Source: JBFKUL01 sp041635755 (GTDB lineage Bacteria; Pseudomonadota; Gammaproteobacteria; Burkholderiales; SG8-39). From it: a stretch of DNA of 5,364 nt. Shown here piece by piece: positions 1 to 5,364 of the stretch. The notes under the pieces are model-generated. The model had not been told where the DNA came from. It saw only the letters and a list, made by a program, of their open reading frames with translations, and ran no database searches. The position numbers and the translations under genes are program-made. Position 1 is the first letter of the stretch. Every line of letters starts with the position of its first letter. The stretch is from assembly GCA_041635755.1 (NCBI GenBank), contig JBFKUL010000218.1, forward strand, positions 1 to 5,364, given 5' to 3'.

Positions 1-6
1 AACGAA

Positions 7-810
7 TCAGCCGCCCCCAGGCTGCGCTTCGCCCGGCGATGCATCGGGTACAGCACCGAAGATGTCGCGGTAGCTGATGTAGAAGCTGGCAAACAGCGTT
101 GGCAGCAGCAGGATCAGGAACGGAAACAGCAGCGCCATGACCGAGATCTTCGCTCCGCCGCTGCTCGCCATCATCATGGCGCTCAGCACGACGAAGGGCA
201 GCGCCACCGTCACCAGCGCCGTGACCGCACCGTAGGCGAGGAACGCGCGCCAGTTCATCAGGCAGGCGAAGAAGCTGTAGAAGAGTGCTTTCGGCGCGCT
301 CACGCCGTGCCACGCGGCGAGTACCGGCGCAAACCAGAACATCATCATCACCGGCAGATACAGCATCACTGCCGTAAGCATCGCGCCCACAAAAGCGTCG
401 GACTGCAGCATCGTCTCGTCCGGCCGATCGCCCGCGAGCATCCAGCGCGCCAGCGCGCCGCCATCGGCAAGGGCGGTGCCGGCAAGCAGGAGCGCCAGTG
501 CCGAGGTATAGACCGCGCCAAGCGCAAGCTGCGTCGCGACGCGCTCGCGAAAGCCTGCGAACAGGTTCGACATCTCCGGGTTGCCGCCGCTTGCGGCGGC
601 GCGGCTCGCGGCCATGAAACCGACCGAGAACGGCGGCACCAGCACCGAGGCGACGACCACGCCGACGAGCGGCATGACCGAAACGAGCGTCATCAGCAGC
701 CAGTAGGCAAACACCAGTGCCAGCCAGCCAAGCGGCGAGACGCGAAACAGGGCGAAGCCCTCGCCGAGCCAGCGCGCGCCACGCACAACCGGAGCAATGC
801 GCGCCTTCAC
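7..810 (-). CDS. BPSS1780-like integral membrane protein, function unknown
   Basis: A 267-residue, very hydrophobic protein that I place in the BPSS1780-type membrane protein family of betaproteobacteria, by overall pattern and by the WFAPVLAAWHGVSAPKAL segment (about residues 159-176) followed by a CLMNWRAFL motif (183-191). Likely membrane segments lie near residues 27-42, 44-68, 92-114, 140-168, 190-214 and 222-246. The N-terminus (KARIAPVVRGARW) is basic and probably cytoplasmic; the C-terminal tail is Gly/Pro-rich. The start is a GTG at 810, chosen because it fits the family's short basic N-terminus and follows a GAGGG ribosome-binding site that overlaps the thrB stop. Only 7 bases separate it from thrB, so co-transcription and coupled translation are likely. 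No catalytic motif or transporter signature is visible. A role linked to threonine or homoserine would be inference from position only. Confidence 0.85.
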   Translation of the reverse strand: MKARIAPVVRGARWLGEGFALFRVSPLGWLALVFAYWLLMTLVSVMPLVGVVVASVLVPPFSVGFMAASRAAASGGNPEMSNLFAGFRERVATQLALGAVYTSALALLLAGTALADGGALARWMLAGDRPDETMLQSDAFVGAMLTAVMLYLPVMMMFWFAPVLAAWHGVSAPKALFYSFFACLMNWRAFLAYGAVTALVTVALPFVVLSAMMMASSGGAKISVMALLFPFLILLLPTLFASFYISYRDIFGAVPDASPGEAQPGGG

Positions 811-814
811 GCGG

Positions 815-820
815 CCCTCA
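815..820 (-). promoter_or_regulatory. Ribosome-binding site for the BPSS1780-like gene, overlapping the thrB stop codon
   Basis: On the minus strand TGAGGG lies four bases before the GTG at 810. Its TGA is the stop codon of thrB. This supports the GTG start and suggests that ribosomes finishing thrB could re-initiate on the next gene. This is seen in the sequence; coupling itself is inferred. Confidence 0.55.
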
Positions 821-1771
821 GTCCGTCCACGTCACGTCTGCGCCTGCCGCGCGCTGAGTCAGGATGTCGCGGAAGTGCTCCGGGTCGTGCGCGTGCACCA
901 GCATGCCCGGACGCGGCAAGTGGAGATCGTAGAGCCGCGACAGCCAGAACCTCAGCGCCGCGGCGCGCAGCATCACCGGCCAGGCGCCGCGCTCGAGCGC
1001 GCTGAAGGCCCGACCCGAGGCGTAGGCCCGGAGGAAGGCGCGCGTGCGCGCCGGCTCGAGGCGCCGGTCATGCCGAGGATCGATCAGGCACCAGTCGTTC
1101 ACGCACACCGCGCAATCGTATAGCAGCGTGTCGACGCCGGCGAAGTAGAAATCAATAACACCCGAGATGCGTCCGTTCTCGAACAGCGCGTTGTCGCGGA
1201 ACAGATCCGCGTGCACCGGACCGCGCGGCAGATCGGGAAAACGGTACAGCGCCTGGAAGCGCAGCTCGTCGTCGAGCAGGCGCGCGGCGTCGTGCTCGAG
1301 AAACGGATGGACCGCGCGTGCGGCGGCACGCCACCATTTCGGGCCGCGCGGGTTCTCGAGGTAGTCGGCGAACGATCGCCCTGCGAGGTGCAGGCGCGCG
1401 AGCAACGCACCGAGTTCGGCGCACTCGGACTCACCGGGCTGCTCGATCGATGCGCCCGGCAGGCGCGTCACGAGCGCCGCCGGCTTGCCGTTGAGCTGCG
1501 ACAGATAGCGATCGGAAAGATCGGCAATCGGCGCGGGGCACGGAATGCCGTGCCGCGCGAGATGCGCCATCAGATCGAGGTAGAAGGGCAGCTCCCCGGC
1601 CGGCAGGCGCTCGAACAACGTGAGCACATAGCGGCCCTGCGTCGTGGTGACGAAGTAGTTGGTGTTCTCGATACCCGATCGGATCGGCTCGAGCGCGGCG
1701 AGCGCACCCACCGAGTAGCCGAGCAGCCAGCGAGAGAGCTCGGCTTCGGATACGGGCGTATAGACCGACAT
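818..1771 (-). CDS. thrB: Homoserine kinase, type II (aminoglycoside phosphotransferase fold)
   Basis: This enzyme phosphorylates L-homoserine with ATP to O-phospho-L-homoserine, the substrate of threonine synthase, in the cytoplasm. The 317-residue length is normal for the type II ThrB family, which has the choline kinase/APH fold and is unrelated to the GHMP-type ThrB of Escherichia coli. The N-terminus SVYTPVSEAEL is characteristic of the family and fixes the ATG start. The nucleotide-binding segment is SGIENTNYFVTT (residues 32-43), followed by YVLTLFE (48-54). The catalytic Brenner motif is HADLFRDN, with H187, D189 and N194. The metal-binding aspartate is D207 in GVIDFYFAG (204-212). 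All key residues are present. No clear Shine-Dalgarno sequence precedes the ATG. The gene lies 64 bases after the DUF2782 gene and 7 bases before the membrane protein gene, consistent with an operon. Neighbourhood with a DUF2782 gene and polA matches Pseudomonas, as I recall it. Confidence 0.96.
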   Translation of the reverse strand: MSVYTPVSEAELSRWLLGYSVGALAALEPIRSGIENTNYFVTTTQGRYVLTLFERLPAGELPFYLDLMAHLARHGIPCPAPIADLSDRYLSQLNGKPAALVTRLPGASIEQPGESECAELGALLARLHLAGRSFADYLENPRGPKWWRAAARAVHPFLEHDAARLLDDELRFQALYRFPDLPRGPVHADLFRDNALFENGRISGVIDFYFAGVDTLLYDCAVCVNDWCLIDPRHDRRLEPARTRAFLRAYASGRAFSALERGAWPVMLRAAALRFWLSRLYDLHLPRPGMLVHAHDPEHFRDILTQRAAGADVTWTD

Positions 1772-1835
1772 GGGCCGCGGGCGGTGCTCGGTTCGTCAAC
1801 GCGCCGGCGCAGGGATTCCAGCGCGGGGCACGCGG

Positions 1836-2174
1836 TCAGTCGAAGACCTTGAGCGGCCACATTGGCACGCGCACGCCGTCATCGAGCGAGTCGCGCCGCG
1901 TCCAGCTGCCGGTGCCCGTCGGGTCCATCAGGTAATACACGGGGCCGTTCTTCGGCGTCACTCTCACCATCACGACACGTCCGTCCTGGCGAAACTCCTC
2001 GACCTTGTCGCCCTCCTGCACCGGAATGCGGACCGCCGGGCCGCCAGGCGATTCCTGAACGCCGGGCGGCGGCGGGGGCGGCTCGGGCAGCGGCTCGAGC
2101 TTGGGCGGCGGCGGGGTCTGAGCGAGCGCGCCGAACGCGCACGCGAGAACAATGAGTAGGAAAAGGCGGCGCAT
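1836..2174 (-). CDS. DUF2782 family small secreted protein
   Basis: A 112-residue protein of unknown function. It begins with a clear signal peptide: basic RR at residues 2-3, hydrophobic core LFLLIVLACAFGALA, and a probable signal peptidase I site after A18 (ALA-Q). C12 gives only a poor lipobox, so a soluble periplasmic protein is more likely than a lipoprotein. A low-complexity proline-rich stretch follows (about residues 21-37, with runs of four and six prolines). The conserved domain comes after it (about 47-112), with VEEFRQDGRVVMVRVTPKNG (58-77), then PVYYLMD and, near the end, DDGVRVPMW. The VTPKNGPxYYL core is what I recognise as DUF2782. In Pseudomonas a homologue sits between polA and thrB, so the order here is conserved apart from the inserted LOG gene. 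No enzymatic motif is visible; a small beta-rich periplasmic domain is a guess. No strong Shine-Dalgarno precedes the ATG. Confidence 0.88.
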   Translation of the reverse strand: MRRLFLLIVLACAFGALAQTPPPPKLEPLPEPPPPPPGVQESPGGPAVRIPVQEGDKVEEFRQDGRVVMVRVTPKNGPVYYLMDPTGTGSWTRRDSLDDGVRVPMWPLKVFD

Positions 2175-2196
2175 GAGGCGAACGCGGTGCGAGGCA

Positions 2197-2205
2197 ATTC
2201 TATCA
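2197..2205 (-). promoter_or_regulatory. Candidate extended -10 promoter for the DUF2782-thrB operon
   Basis: In the 48-base gap between the LOG gene and the DUF2782 gene, the minus strand reads TGATAGAAT. This is an extended -10 element (TGn) followed by TAGAAT, one mismatch from the sigma-70 consensus, and it stands out in GC-rich DNA. No good -35 hexamer is found 16-18 bases upstream, where the sequence is the end of the LOG gene. Transcription would start near 2190, giving a leader of only about 16 bases. It is a pattern match only. Confidence 0.35.
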
Positions 2206-2222
2206 GAGGGACCGCGCGCACC

Positions 2223-2939
2223 TCAGAGATTGAGCAGAATCTCGCGCTCCACGGGCGAGGGTTCAAATCCCCTTTTCTCATAGAAGGCGAAGATGGCGTC
2301 GACCACCGCCTGCGGCTCGTCGATGATCTGCAACAGCTCGAGGTCCTGCGGATCGATCATGTTCTCCGCTGCGAGCCGCGCGCGGATCCACTCGATCAGC
2401 CCACGCCAGAACGGCTCGTGCATCAGGATGATCGGCATCTTGCGCGTCTTGCGCGTCTGCACCAGCGTCAGCGCCTCGAACAGCTCGTCCAGCGTGCCGA
2501 AGCCGCCGGGCAGCACGACATAGGCGGTGGCGAACTTCACGAACATCACCTTGCGCGCAAAGAAGTGCTTGAAGCGCAGGCTGATGTCCTGGTACTGGTT
2601 CGCGACCTGCTCGTGCGGCAGCTCGATGTTCAGGCCGATGGCGGGCGCGCGACCCTTGAACGCGCCGCGGTTCGAGGCTTCCATGATTCCGGGCCCGCCG
2701 CCTGAAATCACGGCAAAGCCGGCGTCCGAGAGCAGGCGCGAGGTGCGCTCGGCGAGCGCGTAGTACGGCGAGTCCGGGGCGACGCGCGAGCTGCCGAACA
2801 CCGAAACCGCCGGACGGATGTTGGCGAGCCGCTCGGTCGCCTCGACGAACTCTGCCATAATGCCGAACAGCCGCCACGCCTCGCGGGCGGAAATCTCCTT
2901 GCCGAGCGGACCGGGCTTCGGAAGCTTCTCGTTTTTCAT
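2223..2939 (-). CDS. LOG family (TIGR00730) nucleoside 5'-monophosphate phosphoribohydrolase
   Basis: A 238-residue Rossmann-fold protein of the Lonely Guy (LOG) family. Family members hydrolyse the N-glycosidic bond of nucleoside 5'-monophosphates (cytokinin ribotides in plants and some bacteria, AMP and others elsewhere), releasing base and ribose 5-phosphate. Visible motifs are VSVFGSSRV (residues 45-53, first strand and glycine loop), ISGGGPGIMEASNRGA (78-93) and the signature PGGFGTLDE (144-152). R129 in FFARKVMF and E152 have the same 23-residue spacing as the catalytic Arg/Glu pair described for the Corynebacterium LOG enzyme, so the active site looks intact. A helical extension of about 40 residues precedes the Rossmann core. 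The physiological substrate cannot be told from sequence; cytokinin production should not be assumed. The ATG at 2939 lies one base from the divergent polA start. The gene may head a leftward operon with the DUF2782 gene 48 bases downstream. Confidence 0.94.
   Translation of the reverse strand: MKNEKLPKPGPLGKEISAREAWRLFGIMAEFVEATERLANIRPAVSVFGSSRVAPDSPYYALAERTSRLLSDAGFAVISGGGPGIMEASNRGAFKGRAPAIGLNIELPHEQVANQYQDISLRFKHFFARKVMFVKFATAYVVLPGGFGTLDELFEALTLVQTRKTRKMPIILMHEPFWRGLIEWIRARLAAENMIDPQDLELLQIIDEPQAVVDAIFAFYEKRGFEPSPVEREILLNL
2853..2861 (+). promoter_or_regulatory. Candidate extended -10 promoter for polA, inside the LOG gene
   Basis: The plus strand reads TGCCATAAT, an extended -10 element with a CATAAT hexamer that matches five of six consensus bases. 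The -35 region 17 bases upstream (TCGGTC) is poor. A start near 2868 would give polA a leader of about 70 bases running antisense to the first codons of the LOG gene. polA has no intergenic space upstream, so its promoter must lie within the LOG coding sequence or further away; this is the best match I saw by eye. Confidence 0.28.
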
Positions 2940-2940
2940 C

Positions 2941-5364
2941 GTGACTGGGAACCTTCCTGATCGAACGCTGCTGCTGGTCGACGGCTCGTCGTATCTGTAC
3001 CGCGCTTTTCACGCACTGCCCGAGCTGAAAAGCCCCGCCGGCGAGCCGACCGGCGTCGTCTACGGCGTGCTCAACATGCTAAGGCGGCTCGCCGCCGACT
3101 ACAAGGCCGAGGCGCGGGCGTGCGTGTTCGACGCGAAGGGCAAGACGTTTCGCGACGAACAGTATCCCGAGTACAAGGCGAATCGTCCGCCGATGCCGGA
3201 CGATCTCGCGGCGCAGGTCGAGCCGCTCAAGGAGGCCGTCGAGGCGCTCGGCTGGCCGGTGCTCTCGATCGAGGGCGTAGAGGCCGACGATGTCATCGCC
3301 ACGCTCGCCGAGCGGGCGAAGAAAAAAGGCTGGCGCTGCATCATTTCGACCGGCGACAAGGATCTCGCGCAGCTTGTCGATGAGCATGTAACGCTCGTCA
3401 ACACCATGTCCAACGAAACGCTCGACCCCGAAGGCGTGAAGCAGAAGTTCGGCGTTCCCGCAGAGCGTATCGTCGATTACCTCGCTCTGGTGGGCGACAC
3501 GGTCGACAACGTCCCCGGCGTTGCCAAGGTTGGCCCGAAGACCGCCGTGAAGTGGCTTGGGCAGTTCGGCTCGCTGGACGACGTGATGGCGCACGCCGCA
3601 GACATCGGCGGCGTGGTCGGCGCAAACCTGCGCGACACGCTCGATTGGCTGCCGCAAGGACGCGCGCTGCTTACGGTGCGGCGCGATCTTGAGCTGCCGG
3701 TCGAGCTCGAGGCGCTCGAGGACGGCGAGCCCGAGCGCGAGCGCCTGCGCGCGCTGTACGAGCGCTATGGCTTTCGCTCCTGGCTGCGCGAGCTCGACGG
3801 CGGCGCGCCGCCGGAAGCGAAAGCGCGGTCGCGGACCTTCGTCGCGGCGCCCGCGACCGCGGCGCCCGCGGTCGAGCGCCGCAAGATCCTGACGCTGCTG
3901 GACGAGCAGGCGCTTGCGACGTTCCTTCCGCGGCTCGAGCGCGGCACGCTCGTCGGCTTCGACACCGAAACGACGGGCCTCGAGCCGATGACCGCGCAAC
4001 TGGTCGGCATGTCCTTCGCCGTCGGCGATATCGCGGCCTATCTGCCGCTCGCACACGAGTACCCCGGCGCCCCGCGGCAGCTCGGTGTCGAGCGCGCGCT
4101 CGAGCTGCTCAGGCCTTGGCTCGAAAGCGAAGCGCATCCCAAGGTCGGACAGAACCTCAAGTTCGACGCGCACATCCTCGCCAACCACGGCGTGCGGCTC
4201 GCCGGGATCGTGCACGACACGCTGCTCGAGTCCTACGTCTACGAAGTCCACGAGCGCCACGACCTCGATTCGCTGGCACAGCGCCATCTCGGCTGGAAAA
4301 CGATCAGCTACGACGACGTCACCGGCAAAGGTGCCGCGCGTATCCCGTTCGCCGCCGTCGAGATCGAGCGCGCCACGGCGTACGCGGCCGAGGACGCCGA
4401 CGGTACGCTGGCGGTCCACGACGTGCTGCACCCGAGGATCGCGCAGGACGAGAAGCTCAAGCGCGTTTATGCGTCGATCGAGATGCCGGTGCTGCCAGTG
4501 CTTCTGCGCATGGAGCGCAACGGCGTGCTGCTCGACACGGCGAAGCTCGGCGAGCAGAGCCATGAGCTCGGTAAAGAGATGCTCGAGCTCGAGCAGAAGG
4601 CCTACCAGGCCGCCGGCCAGCCTTTCAATCTGAACTCGCCCAAGCAGATCCAGGAGATCCTGTTCGAGCGTCAGGGTCTGCCGGTAAAGAAAAAGACGCC
4701 CTCCGGCCAGCCCTCGACCGACGAAGACGTCCTCGCCGAGCTCGCCGAAGACTATCCGCTGCCGAAGCTGCTGCTCGAGTACCGCGCGCTCGCCAAGCTG
4801 AAGTCGACCTACACCGACAAGCTGCCGCGCATGGTGCACGCCGGCACCGGGCGCGTGCACACCACGTACTCGCAGGCGGTCGCGGTGACCGGGCGGCTCG
4901 CGTCGAACGATCCGAACTTGCAGAACATCCCGATCCGCACGCCGCAGGGGCGGCGTATCCGCGAAGCCTTCATCGCGTCGCCGGGCTGCCGCATCGTGAG
5001 CGCCGACTACTCCCAGATCGAGCTGCGGATCATGGCGCATCTCTCGAGCGACGAAAGCCTCCGGCGCGCCTTCGCGCGCGGCGACGACGTGCACCGGGCT
5101 ACCGCCGCGGAGGTGTTCGGGCGCAAGCTCGACGAGGTAACCGCCGACGAACGCCGCACCGCGAAGGTGATCAACTTCGGACTGATCTACGGCATGTCGG
5201 CGTTCGGCCTGGCGGGCAACCTCGGTATCGAGCGCGCCACGGCGCAGGCTTACATCGACTCGTACTTCTCGCGCTATCCCGGCGTGAAGCGCTACATGGA
5301 CGAGACCCGCGAGCGCGCCCGCAGCGAGGGCTACGTGGAAACGGTGTTCGGTCGTCGCTTATGG
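2941..5364 (+). CDS. polA: DNA polymerase I, 3'-truncated by the window edge
   Basis: Repair and Okazaki-fragment polymerase with three activities. 808 codons are present without a stop; by alignment with the 928-residue E. coli enzyme about 100 C-terminal residues are missing, including motif C (the VHDE aspartate). The GTG at 2941 is chosen because LLLVDGSSYLYRAFHA follows at residues 10-25 and no other usual start codon lies between. The 5'-3' exonuclease domain (about 1-290) has its metal ligands: D14, D64, E114, D116, D117, D139, D141, D186 and D189. A linker rich in Ala and Pro (about 287-312) leads to a 3'-5' proofreading domain with D341, E343, D409, Y481 and D485 intact. The polymerase domain shows motif A DYSQIELR (D689, E694) and the O-helix with R738, K742, F746 and Y750. 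Residue numbers run 15-16 behind E. coli after the linker. The ribosome-binding site is weak: GGAAG at 2920-2924 is 16 bases away. Confidence 0.97.
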   Translation, partial: MTGNLPDRTLLLVDGSSYLYRAFHALPELKSPAGEPTGVVYGVLNMLRRLAADYKAEARACVFDAKGKTFRDEQYPEYKANRPPMPDDLAAQVEPLKEAVEALGWPVLSIEGVEADDVIATLAERAKKKGWRCIISTGDKDLAQLVDEHVTLVNTMSNETLDPEGVKQKFGVPAERIVDYLALVGDTVDNVPGVAKVGPKTAVKWLGQFGSLDDVMAHAADIGGVVGANLRDTLDWLPQGRALLTVRRDLELPVELEALEDGEPERERLRALYERYGFRSWLRELDGGAPPEAKARSRTFVAAPATAAPAVERRKILTLLDEQALATFLPRLERGTLVGFDTETTGLEPMTAQLVGMSFAVGDIAAYLPLAHEYPGAPRQLGVERALELLRPWLESEAHPKVGQNLKFDAHILANHGVRLAGIVHDTLLESYVYEVHERHDLDSLAQRHLGWKTISYDDVTGKGAARIPFAAVEIERATAYAAEDADGTLAVHDVLHPRIAQDEKLKRVYASIEMPVLPVLLRMERNGVLLDTAKLGEQSHELGKEMLELEQKAYQAAGQPFNLNSPKQIQEILFERQGLPVKKKTPSGQPSTDEDVLAELAEDYPLPKLLLEYRALAKLKSTYTDKLPRMVHAGTGRVHTTYSQAVAVTGRLASNDPNLQNIPIRTPQGRRIREAFIASPGCRIVSADYSQIELRIMAHLSSDESLRRAFARGDDVHRATAAEVFGRKLDEVTADERRTAKVINFGLIYGMSAFGLAGNLGIERATAQAYIDSYFSRYPGVKRYMDETRERARSEGYVETVFGRRLW
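2952..2958 (-). promoter_or_regulatory. Likely ribosome-binding site of the LOG gene, inside polA codons 4-6
   Basis: The minus strand reads AGGAAGG, 12 bases before the LOG ATG at 2939. This is somewhat far but is the only purine-rich match upstream. On the plus strand the same bases encode Asn-Leu-Pro at residues 4-6 of PolA, in a short N-terminal extension ahead of the conserved LLLVDGSS. Inferred from complementarity to 16S rRNA only. Confidence 0.45.
3844..3870 (+). repeat. Imperfect tandem duplication in the polA interdomain linker
   Basis: GCGGCGCCCGCG occurs at 3844-3855 and again at 3859-3870, separated by ACC, which gives a 15-base period. It keeps the reading frame and encodes Ala-Ala-Pro-Ala twice around a Thr, within the linker between the 5'-3' exonuclease and proofreading domains. 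It probably arose by slippage in low-complexity GC-rich sequence and should be functionally neutral. Confidence 0.6.

Noticed and set aside
307..1005. Plus-strand open frames opposite the membrane protein gene and thrB, including a 232-codon one.
   Set aside because: Their translations are Arg/His/Ala-rich with no domain, and they overlap well-supported genes on the other strand.
1793..1798. TTGACG on the minus strand upstream of thrB resembles a -35 box.
   Set aside because: No plausible -10 hexamer lies 16-18 bases downstream; that stretch is GC-only sequence running into the thrB start.
1801..1810. Perfect palindrome GCGCCGGCGC in the gap between the DUF2782 gene and thrB.
   Set aside because: Too short and with no following T-run to be an intrinsic terminator; such palindromes are common at this base composition. 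No operator-like context is visible.
2253..2280. GGGTTCAAATCCCC on the plus strand looks like a tRNA T-arm, which could mean a tRNA gene or an integration site remnant.
   Set aside because: The T-stem has a mismatch, and I find no D-arm, anticodon arm or acceptor partner upstream. The bases encode the C-terminal RGFEPSP of the LOG protein on the minus strand, so the resemblance looks accidental.
2187..2705. A 172-codon plus-strand frame opposite the LOG gene.
   Set aside because: It is the reverse-strand shadow of a gene with intact GGGPGIM and PGGFGTLDE motifs, and its own translation matches no family I recognise.
3079..5094. A 671-codon open frame on the minus strand, longer than any complete gene in the window.
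   Set aside because: It is antisense to polA, whose frame shows the expected catalytic residues of the regions present. The antisense translation is Arg/Ala/Leu/Val/Glu-rich with no recognisable domain, as expected from codon bias in GC-rich DNA.

Overview
This GC-rich window (roughly two thirds G+C by eye) reads as chromosomal housekeeping DNA from a betaproteobacterium. The lineage call rests on three things: an aminoglycoside-phosphotransferase-type homoserine kinase, a BPSS1780-like membrane protein (a family I know mainly from Burkholderiales and relatives), and the grouping of a DUF2782 protein and thrB next to polA, which also occurs in Pseudomonas. I see no mobile element, CRISPR array, rRNA or tRNA gene.

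Layout: four genes run leftward and one runs rightward. Leftward, in transcription order, are a LOG/TIGR00730-family nucleotide phosphoribohydrolase (2939 to 2223), a small secreted DUF2782 protein (2174 to 1836), homoserine kinase ThrB (1771 to 818) and a multi-spanning BPSS1780-like membrane protein (810 to 7). The gaps are 48, 64 and 7 bases, so the set could be one transcript, perhaps with an internal promoter ahead of the DUF2782 gene. Rightward, polA (DNA polymerase I) starts with GTG at 2941 and runs off the window after 808 codons. It is the largest gene here and is easy to miss because it has a GTG start, no stop inside the window, and a 2-kb antisense open frame over it.

How the genes relate: ThrB commits homoserine to threonine synthesis, PolA fills gaps and removes RNA primers, and the LOG protein probably hydrolyses nucleoside 5'-monophosphates. 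These do not form one pathway. The cluster looks like conserved gene order rather than a functional module. DUF2782 and the BPSS1780-like protein have no known function.

The most notable feature is the junction between the LOG gene and polA. Their start codons lie back to back with one base between them, so each gene's ribosome-binding and promoter signals must lie inside the other's coding sequence. I found no convincing undescribed system; the rest of the window looks ordinary.
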